From assembly GCA_027475525.1 (NCBI GenBank), contig JAMWFC010000054.1, forward strand, positions 744,001-808,000: DNA of 64,000 nt, written 5' to 3'. How positions within the stretch are numbered: the first letter of the stretch is position 1; each line of letters begins with the position of its first letter. The notes below the pieces were generated by a model. That model was not told the DNA's origin and searched no databases. It saw only the letters and a list, made by a program, of their open reading frames with translations. Of this stretch, positions 55,931 to 64,000 are shown piece by piece. Made by a program: the position numbers and the translations under genes. The DNA is from Macrolepiota albuminosa. Lineage: Eukaryota > Basidiomycota > Agaricomycetes > Agaricales > Agaricaceae.

Positions 55931-58450
55931 ATGCAAATTTCAAACAGGGGATCAATGAGTAACCCTATACCTGCAGTTTCCACTGACAGTGGGCAGAATG
56001 CCTACAAGTTATGGAGAGACTCAGCAGACATTCAGGACATGTCAGTGCCCAATGTGGGTCAGTCAAGACCCAAGGCTTGAGACCAAAGTCAGAGCACCAA
56101 CCTGTTTGGGAATGAAAGCGAGGTCTGGAGAGCTGAGAGCTCACAGCATGAGGGCCAGCTACAGCCACAGGACAGAATGCCAGGGGGATTAACTCCCCCA
56201 GTTATGTAGCTGCCAGGAGGACTGTGACGGTCTAGCCAGTTAGCTTCCAAAGGGCCCCCTGATGAAGGTCAGCAGTTGACAGGCGCTCAGGGCGCCTCAG
56301 TAGACATTGAGTTGTTGGTATGGACTGGGGGACCTATCCCTCCAAGCCGGAGTAGCAGGGCCAGGTGAACTGCAGTGGGCTCAATGCCTACCAGGATAGC
56401 AGAAGCCCGCATAGAGGAGGTACTGGAGAAGGCTGCAAACTCTGAGGTAGCCTGCGCAGAAAATTGTTTTCTGCACATGCTAGCCGTGGAAGAAGTCCCA
56501 GAGAGTGCAGAGCTCCCAGAGGAGGTGGTTGAGTCATCCAGCAATGACGCTGGAGCTGAGGAGCAGTGGTTGAAAACCGCATACACCGTGCGCTTGCAGG
56601 TGTTCTGGGATTTACACCCAGAGGTGATGAAATACACCACCCAAGCGTGACTCAAGCGCTATGCTTCAGCGCATATAGTAGCACTTAGGCGACAAGGGCA
56701 CGAAGTGCCCAATGTATTCAGTACAAGATATACTGATTTGATGGTGAGAGTGCTCACTATGGAACTGCAAATGTATTTGCAGTGGAAGGCCACAAGGCAA
56801 TTGGGGTCTCGACCCCCTGGAGCCACACTTCCGAGGAATGCTTGGCATGTCGCAATCAAGACGTTGGAATCAAGCTAGTGGAGGCACTAGCATGGGTGCA
56901 GGAAGTGCCCGAAGTAAAACTGGTGAGTACTTTCTATACTCCAGCAGGACAAGGGTACACATGCGTAACCAAGACCTTAGGACAGATATGTCAGGCCCAG
57001 ATGGACGCGATAGTACCATGCTCAAGATGGAGAGCGAGGCATTTGTGATGCCACGTGTGCCCATGGCAGAAACGTTGAGCGACAGAGTCGCATATCAACA
57101 TATGTGCAATTGCAACCTCAGAACTAAGGGACAGTCCCTTATTGACAATCAGGGCATCGTATTCAAGGGCACTAAGCCCATTGACAAGATGTGTCGTCAA
57201 TTCATAATGCAGGGCCAGGAGAATCAAGCTTCTCCAGACCCAGGGCAGTGCAACGATCATGATCGAGGAGACTTCCTCAATCGAGATGGCGCCACTAGAC
57301 AGGATGCCCCTGGTAACAGCCAGAATGACAGCCCTAGGTTGACTTCTCGAGACGAGGGCAATTATGCCCACAGTCAAGAAGGCTCAGGACGTCCTCCGCA
57401 GGGTGGACAAGGGAAGTCACTTCCCCAAGCCGCTGATTTAGCGACTAGATCCCCAGGTCAGCGGGAGGACATTTGAATGCATCATGAAGCCATGCATGAT
57501 CGCTTGCATTGAGTAGTCGATGATGCCCTGGGGGTAACCTTGCGGTTACCAGATGAGGTGAAGCTGCATAAAGCGGACAGTAGGCACATTTGCAGCTATA
57601 CAGGCACGTCCAAGTTCAGTGACTTGGAGGACTAGGCAATGGATGTATGCATCCACCTTGCAATGTGCTTATACGGTGGTGACCATATGGAACAAGAATG
57701 AATCTTCATTCTACCCAAATTCTTGGCTGGAGAGGCCATGGGGTGGTTTTGATGTGCAGTATTGCACGTCAACTGGGTCCAGTACAAGTGGACATTCAAA
57801 GGAGTCCTCACAGGACTGTACAATCAATTTGTGCACCCCTTGATGCTATAGGATGCGAGGTGGGACTTCCAGTCTGCCAGGTACACTGAGAAGTTGGGAG
57901 TACAAGGGTTCTATGATACCCTTAACGACCATGCACAGAATATGGCAGTATACCCAGACAGGTATATGATGCTCAAAACATTCTTGGATGGTATTCCAGC
58001 AGACATGCACCACTATCTGATATGTGAGGATGGACTATCCCCAGAGGTCAATAATGTGGAAGAAGTTTTGGCATATGCCATTAGGTATGAGCAGTCCCTT
58101 AAGACTGCTAATCACTATGAGCATCATAGTGGCTACAAAGGGGGAAGCAGGCAATTACCGCCTGCTGGGGCACCCTCACAGGGCCAGCATGTGGGGACCT
58201 TCTTGGCCAAGAAGGCCGACCTGGATCGTGACCGCAACACATGGTTTGTGGTATGCAGAACTCCTGCGGCAAATTGAGGGCGACCCCGCCCACAACTGGA
58301 GTGGGCACCAGACAGAGAACATCCTAAACCAAGGCCAGATTTCAAGCCAGCCAACCCACCTAGTCAGACAAGGACCTGCTTTGCATGCGGCCAGCCAGGC
58401 CACTATGCTACCAACTGCCCTGCAAAGATGGGAGCCCTGAGAAAGGGGTA
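55931..58450 (+). pseudogene. Element P2 gag
   Basis: Possible start ATG 55931 or 55955. Readable parts are EEVLEKAANSEVACAENC, YTVRLQVFWDLHPEVMKYTT, RVLTMELQMYLQWKATRQLG (56750 onward), SLIDNQGIVFKGTKPIDKMC (57130-57200), VVDDALGVTLRLPDEVKLHK, SKFSDLED-stop-AMDVC (57620), YNQFVHP, LGVQGFYDTLNDHAQNMAVY (57894 onward), LICEDGLSPEVNNVEEVLAY and zinc knuckle CFACGQPGHYATNC near 58381-58420. About ten stops or frame changes. Confidence 0.85.
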
Positions 58451-59252
58451 TACATCCCATGCCCACCTTTGAGCTGCACATACTGCAGCTGCAAGTGGAA
58501 GTGATGGAGACGTCTCAGCTGAGTCTGAGGCTGAGCACCCCATGAACGACCAAGAGTCCCCAGAGGAGGCTTTGGGTGCCAAGCCCAAGAGTGTGGTCGT
58601 GGAGGGGGAGGAGTATGTCACAGTCAACATATACGACGACATCTACGACAACAAGTACTGCAGTTGTGACAGCAACTTGGAATGCCTAGTGGCAATGATG
58701 GATTGGCCGTCCTCAAATGATCATAACAAGAATAACGTGGTTTGGATAAAGAAGGTGACTCTTTGTCAAGCAGAGGGCACTTTGCAGCACCCTACATTGA
58801 AGCAGGCAGATAAGGAGTGCCTGGTCTTGTATGTGGAGGTGAATAGCCACAAAGCTTGGATGTTATGGGATTCTGGGAGTACTACTTCCGGTATAATGCC
58901 CCAGTTCACTCACATGTATGGAATTTCTTTCCGTACACAGGAGTTAGATATGCCGTTGGCATTGCAATTGGGCATGGTAGAAAGCCACGCTATGGTGCAG
59001 TATGGGACGAATGTAACTGTCCAGACACCAGGCTCACATAGCCAGGAATACATGGATGTAGCAAACTTTGATTGCTATAATATAATACTGGGAACACCAT
59101 TCATGCAGCGTAACAAAGTCATGCTAGACTTTGAGCACTGTCAGGTGCTAGTAAATGGGAAAGTAATCTCAGCCAAATGGGCTACCGCAGACAATACTGA
59201 TAATCGCCTGCAACATCACCGCACTATGAAGAGGTGCAAGGACTCTCCATGA
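58451..59252 (+). pseudogene. Element P2 protease (active site intact)
   Basis: Frame 58542-59252 is open for 236 codons. An acidic linker with VEGEEYVTVNIYDDIYDNKY precedes KECLVLYVEVNSHKAWMLWD, the active site DSGSTTSG near 58870, QLGMVESHAMVQYGTNVTVQ and EYMDVANFDCYNIILGTPFM. The frame is open across the domain; this is the only member of the family here with DSGS. Whether it folds is untested. Confidence 0.82.
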
Positions 59253-60935
59253 CTTGGTCGGCGCAAAGTGCCAACAGTGGAGGAGGTGGATGAGGAAGTA
59301 CAGGCTATGCCTGGGCTGAGCTCAGACCACAATGTGGTAATGATAAGCAAGGAGGAATAGCAAGCCTCCAAGATGAGAGACGAGCGAATACTTGCTCGTG
59401 ATGTTTGAGGTGCAAAGCCTCCAGATAGATGGCAGCAAAAGGCGAAGAAGCCTGAGGACTCAGTGGATGTATGTCTGCCTATGTCCTCCCGAGTCAAGTT
59501 AGATGACTTGAGGAACAGCAATTGAGAAGCAAAAGCCTCATACTGTGAGGACACATGGTCCTTATGGGAGTGACCAGCTCCCCTTCTTGAATACGACTGG
59601 GCATACGATCCTCAAATGCCACAGGAATGGAACAAACTGGTGGCAGCCATGTGTGCACAAAACATGCACCAGCGATGGACGACCATCACACTAGCATATT
59701 GCCAGCCAGCTTCGGATGAAGTGTCCGTAGCGTATTCACTTGTACATGAAGGAATAAGCCTCATACAGCAGTAGTGGATCCACCCACTGAGACTGCATAT
59801 ACCTGATGACAGTGTTAATTGGGTGCTTGCAATTCGCAAGCAATATGCACCGCAGCTGTGGCCACCATCAGAAACGGTGGAGGTACTTCCCCCGGTGCAT
59901 CTGAAAGGGAAACAGAAGGCGACAAGCCTTCATAAGGAAGAGATACCTCAGTTGCGTCAGCAATGGCAAGAGAAATTTGCTGATATGGTCAATAGGACCA
60001 AAGAGGAGCTTCCACCTTGGCGGGAAGTGAACCATGAGATTAATCTCATAGACGAGAGTAAGCAATACAAGTATCACTTGCCATGCTGCCCACGCGCACT
60101 CCAGGAGCAATTACACGATAAAACTAATTGCTATTTGAATGCTCAGTGGTGGTCACCATGCACCACTGCTCAGGCTGCACCATTACTGTGCATCCCAAAG
60201 AAGGATAGAACCCTTCAAACAGCTCTTGATGTGCATCAGCGCAATGACAATACCATAAAGGATGTAACGCCTTTACCAGATCAGAAGGTGATCTGGGAAG
60301 ACGTGGCTCAGGTGAAGTATTGCTCAAAGATTGACCTTACTGACGCCTATGAGCAGGTGCGCATCCACACTGAAGAGGTACCCAAGACCATATTTGCATC
60401 GATCATGGGCACATTCACAAGCAACATAATGCAAATTGGGGACTGTAACGCCCCTGCAACCTTTCAGAGGCTCATGACCTCTATTTTTCGAGACATGATA
60501 GGACGTTTTATGCACGTCTACTTAGATGATATATTCATCTACTTGGATTCCATGGAGGAGCATGAGCAGCACCTCAGAGTCATGTTCAAACGACTGCGCA
60601 AGTACAAGTTGTACTTGAAGTGGAAGAAGTGTGAGCTTTACATTCAAAGTATAGACTGCCTAGGGCATGTCATTGATGAGCGGGGTATACACCCCGATCA
60701 GGACAAGCTTGATCACATTTGGGAGTGGTGCATGCCATGAAACTACAATGACATCCAACGATTCATTGGCCTTGTCAACTACATATCGAGCTTTTTGCCT
60801 GATGTCACTGCTTATACTGGGCCACTTATAGCCATGACACAGAACAGGTCACCATTAAATTGGAGGCCGCTGCACCAGTGGTGCTTTGAGATGGTCAAAT
60901 GGATCTGTACAAAGACTCCGGTTATTTGACCAATC
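59253..60935 (+). pseudogene. Element P2 reverse transcriptase
   Basis: The linker (59253-59820) has stops. The frame 59823-60740 is open for 305 codons: QQWQEKFADMVNRTKEELPP, IPKKDRTLQTALDVHQRNDN, TIKDVTPLPDQKVIWEDVAQ, CSKIDLTDAYEQVRIH, IMQIGDCNAPATFQRLMTSI and MHVYLDDIFIYLDSMEEHEQ with the intact YLDD near 60520, then CLGHVIDERGIHPDQDKLDH. A TGA at 60738 (Trp or Arg codon in relatives) separates it from RNase H. Confidence 0.9.
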
Positions 60936-61470
60936 AACTCTAGACAGGACGAGCCTATATGGCTCATTTGCGACGCATCTAAGACAGGTGTCGGTGCCAT
61001 GTATGGCCAGGGGAGTAGCTGGCAGACATGCCACCCAGCAGAGTTCATGTCAAAAAAGTTCACGACTGCCCAGCAAAACTATGCTATGCATGAGCTCGAG
61101 GCCCTCCTCAAGTGGGAGGATAAGCTGATGGGATATCCTATCCATATCATAACCAATCACAAGGCACTTGAGTTCTTCAAAACTCAGTTGAACTTGTTGC
61201 CATGTCAGCAACATTGGATTGACTACATGTCGAGATACCAGTTTGACATCACCTATGTTAAAGGTGAACTCAATAAAGTGGCAGACTGCTTGTCCCACTA
61301 CTTTGAGAGTGATGTAGTCAGAGAGCCTCATGAGCCTCATGAGTATGTGCAGGCAGACTGCCGCATAAACTCAGATGGGGAGGATTTACCTCTCCACCGG
61401 TACCAGGAAATCAGGGAGCATGTCCTGGATGTACGCGCAATGCGTGACGATGAACGAAGGTGAAGTACTC
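60936..61470 (+). pseudogene. Element P2 RNase H
   Basis: EPIWLICDASKTGVGAMYGQ carries the first acidic residue, then FTTAQQNYAMHELEALLKWE and HIITNHKALEFFKTQLNLLP, and YQFDITYVKGELNKVADCL. Compared with P1 and M2 about five residues (LETLVI-like) are missing before the LLKWE stretch. The frame is open from 60999 to 61463. Confidence 0.85.
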
Positions 61471-62788
61471 ACCTCAGGGAGCAGCGTGAAGAGTGGGACG
61501 TAGCCGCCCAACTGCTCAAGGAGCATGAAGTCATGAGTCCAGAGGCACCTGGGGAACATGAGCATCCCGATAGACTCATCACTCTGGCTGAGATGCTTGA
61601 AGGCAAATTGCCTTCGTCCCAGCCCCCTAGCCTGGGCAACGACGACTTCCGCATAGAAGTGGTGCGGGCATATGGTCATGATTCTCTCTTCACCGAGATA
61701 ATCACCAATCCTGACGACTATCCTCAGTTCAGGCAGGTGCCTGGCAGACTGATCATAACAGAAAACCATCAAGGAGTGGCAGTGGTTTGCCTTCCCCATA
61801 CGCAAACTATTGTTACACAAGTATTGGACCAGGCCCATACACTGGTGGGGCACTTCGGTGCTGCACAAACGTTGAGATACATCCATAGATGGTACTGGTG
61901 GCCACGGATGGCCCAAGAGATTACCAAGTTCTGCGCATCATGCGCAGCGTGTCAGAGGGCAACGTTGCCCCCTGGAGCCCCTGCTGGGAAGTTACACCAG
62001 CTACCCGTGCCGGTAAAACCTTGGGACTCCATTGGAATGGACTTTGTAGGTCCCTTTCCTGAGTCTAGAGGGTTTGATTACCTCTGCCGGTAAAACCTTG
62101 GGACTCCATTGGAATGGACTTTGTAGGTCCCTTTCCTGAGTCTAGAGGGTTTGATTACCTCTGGGTGGTGATATGCCACATGACGAGCATGGTGCACCTT
62201 ATCCTGGTGCGCACTATGTTGACAGCTAAGGAGTTGTCATGGATCTACCTCAGAGAGATCATTAGGCTGCATGGGCTGCCTAGTACTATTGTGAGCAACC
62301 ATGACTCAAAGTTCACATCTCAATGGTGGAGGGAACTCCACAAGCTGTTAGAAGCTAGGCTCCTTATGTCAACGTCCTTCCATCCTCAAATGGATGGGCA
62401 GACTGAGCGGGCCAACCGCAGTATCGGCCAGATCTTGAGGGCAGTTGTTCGCCCTGATCAACAAGACTGGGTGGACTGGTGTCCACTCACTGAGTTCACA
62501 ATTAATGTGAGTATCTCGGAGACGACAGGGTATGCATCCTTTGAGCTCAATGGAGGGTACTTGCCCTCCATGCTGCATGAAATTTGTGTGGATATGGTGG
62601 CCCACCAAGGAGTGGTTGAGTTTGCCAGGCAGGCCCTAGAGAATATTGTGGCGGCGCATGATGCCATCATTGAAATGCAAGTTTTTCAGGCAAAAAACGC
62701 CAATCATCATAGGCAAACAGACCCGCCAATATCAGTAGGAGCATTGGTCTATCTGTCAACATGTAACCTGAAACTTTCAAAGGGACGG
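61471..62788 (+). pseudogene. Element P2 integrase, split by a 77-bp duplication and a solo LTR
   Basis: AHTLVGHFGAAQTLRYIHRW and CASCAACQRATLPPGAPA form the zinc part (61840-61990). WDSIGMDFVGPFPESRG carries the first Asp and occurs twice because of the 77-bp duplication 62009-62162, which shifts the frame. Then IVSNHDSKFTSQWW, where the second catalytic Asp of SDxD in P1 is Asn, and GQTERANRSIGQIL with the Glu intact. 62114-62788 is open to KLSKGR, where the LTR enters; the frame resumes at 63941 with residues matching P1. Confidence 0.87.
62009..62162. repeat. Perfect 77-bp tandem duplication inside P2 integrase
   Basis: Units 62009-62085 and 62086-62162 are identical. 77 is not a multiple of three, so the duplication alone breaks the integrase frame; with one unit the frame is continuous. 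Confidence 0.96.
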
Positions 62789-63936
62789 TGATAGGCTTCT
62801 ACTCGGACTGAGCGCATCAAGGGACATTATAGGCCAACCAACACTTGACATACTGAGGGCTCTAGCGACCAGTTGGGAATATAGAGCAGCTCTAGCTCTG
62901 GCAACCGACTACAGGATTTAGACATTTATCCTAACCACTAGCTACCCAGCTTTCAGCACACTCCATTCACCTATCCCAAGGACAAAGGAGGCCCATAACG
63001 TATAGCGCTAACACGATGGCGGGAGAGGACTCTAACTAAACCCCGATCACTTCCAGAAAGAGCCAGCAGCAGGCGCTGCCATTTGACGAGGCACTTCAAT
63101 CAGAAGTCTAAAAGGATCAATGACGGTGGCACTGGATATACTTAAATCTGACATCTGGACCTGTCAGGAACTAATACAATGTGTAGCGCTGACACTAGCG
63201 CTCACGGCGTCTGTTGAGGATTTTCCGACCATACCCCGAAACAGCCTGGCCAATTGGAGTTAGAATAAAAGTGAGCAGACTCATGCAATTCTAAGCCAAT
63301 ATAGAGTCGCCGCTGGTCACCGTGGGTCAGAACGCCGTTGGTCGCCGTCATCCATGTGCATGCAATTCTAAGCCAATATAGAGTCGCCGCTGGTCACCGT
63401 GGGTCAGAACGCCGTTGGTCGCCGTCATCCATGTGCAAAAGGTTGCCGTTGACAGGTCGCCGTTAGAGGAAACCACGAGGAGAGGCGCTAGGAGGTAGCG
63501 CCGCAGGTGGACTTGTATCTGGACAAACACGGTAGCACATAGTATATAAAATAGCTACTTTACATGTATATAACAACGAATCGTAACCCCTCGAACACAC
63601 AGTTACACTTAGCGTTCAACTCGCGCTAGCTTCCTTTGACTTTGTCACTAAGTCGGGCGCTAGCTTTGTCTATCTCGTCTTCATCATTTACGGTGCCACC
63701 TACGGGCACAATACGCTGCGCTATTCGTCTTTTCTCCAATATCTTTGCCCAAACTACGACGCTTACCGTCTGCCAGGTAGCCCCCAAAGCGCTATAATCT
63801 AGCACATCGTTTTACTACCTCCACTCGAGCACACTGGGACCCTGTCAGGACTCCTCAAAACTACGCACGCCAAGCGCTGGAGACGGTGTTGTACTGCGTA
63901 TACGTCCAGCACACCCAACCACAGTTGGCGTCATCA
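62789..63936 (+). mobile_element. Solo LTR (TGATAGG family) in P2 integrase, target duplication ACGG
   Basis: Begins TGATAGGCTTCTAC and ends GGCGTCATCA. ACGG occurs at 62785-62788 and 63937-63940. TATATAAAAT near 63543 suggests plus orientation. Length 1148 bp, or 1071 bp without its 77-bp duplication. CpG-rich and little decayed compared with 32266-33214, so relatively young. The long open frames inside have no known domains. Confidence 0.92.
63284..63437. repeat. Perfect 77-bp tandem duplication in the solo LTR
   Basis: Units 63284-63360 and 63361-63437 are identical; the older LTR at 32266 has no such doubling. Confidence 0.95.
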
Positions 63937-63940
63937 ACGG

Positions 63941-64000
63941 GCTAGCAAACTCTGCCTGAAATGGGTAGGCCCGTACTGCATGCTAGACGCAGAGCCAAGT
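63941..64000 (+). pseudogene. Element P2 integrase continuation at the window edge
   Basis: After the second ACGG, the frame reads ASKLCLKWVGPY and continues to EPS, matching IRKLCPKFIGLY..EPS in P1 (41075-41130). It shows that the LTR is an insertion. The rest lies outside the window. Confidence 0.85.

Larger units (their letters stand above)
55606..64000 (+). mobile_element. Element P2: gypsy element of the P1/M2 family, cut by the window edge
   Basis: Best preserved of the family: short LTR, long gag, protease with intact DSGS, RT with intact YLDD, RNase H and integrase, in order. It lies in the RNase H region of element E, which has the opposite orientation. A solo LTR (62789-63936) splits the integrase, and the integrase frame resumes at 63941 and leaves the window. 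Stops are fewer than in P1. Confidence 0.88.

Overview
The window looks like a piece of a filamentous basidiomycete (probably Agaricomycetes) genome. The evidence is one protein gene with five short introns of 49-69 nt carrying GT..AG ends and CTRAY-like branch sites, plus many Ty3/gypsy LTR retrotransposons of the chromodomain type common in these fungi. There are no rRNA genes, no convincing tRNA genes, no CRISPR array and no bacterial-style operons. Two runs of exactly 100 N (15209-15308 and 49117-49216) are scaffold gaps.

Layout. 1-1200: intergenic. 1263-4383 (+): the only intact-looking gene, a ~940-residue P-loop NTPase with a possible nuclease-like C-terminal domain, of a large uncharacterised fungal family that may be related to Crinkler/RHS proteins. 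4384-7840: AT-rich DNA without genes. 7844-9202: a solo LTR (family X, reversed) with another solo LTR (family A) inside it, bounded by a 5-bp target duplication. 9203-12950: AT-rich repeats, no gene. 12954-14534 (-) and 16508-18791 (+): two decayed, mutually homologous copies of an unrecognised gene with a Cys motif, facing away from each other around LTR fragments and the first gap. 19198-31450 (-): element B, an old gypsy element interrupted by element A (19573-27152), whose gag is in turn interrupted by a solo LTR of family X. 32266-34188: LTR debris. 33991-41499 (+): element P1, a heavily decayed gypsy element. 41500-48665 (-): element M2, related to P1, flanked by CCATG target duplications. 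48666-51063 (+): a decayed, unrecognised ~700-codon reading frame cut by an LTR fragment and the second gap. ~51080-55605 (-): element E, a chromovirus lacking everything upstream of the end of RNase H inside this window. 55606 to the right edge (+): element P2, the best preserved relative of P1 and M2, inserted in E and itself cut in the integrase by a solo LTR with a 4-bp target duplication.

The story is layered retrotransposon invasion and decay. Families A and X each carry an insertion of the other, so their activity overlapped. Many in-frame stops and several lost catalytic residues (RT YLDD to YLDN; integrase E to K or D to N) fit transitions at CpG, as expected from cytosine-methylation-driven mutation; roughly 4.7-41.5 kb is visibly CpG-poor. 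Eight tandem duplications all have a period of exactly 77 bp, which points to k-mer overlaps left by the assembly rather than biology; one of them breaks the P2 integrase frame.

All calls are from reading the sequence only; protein families are named from remembered motifs, without database searches.
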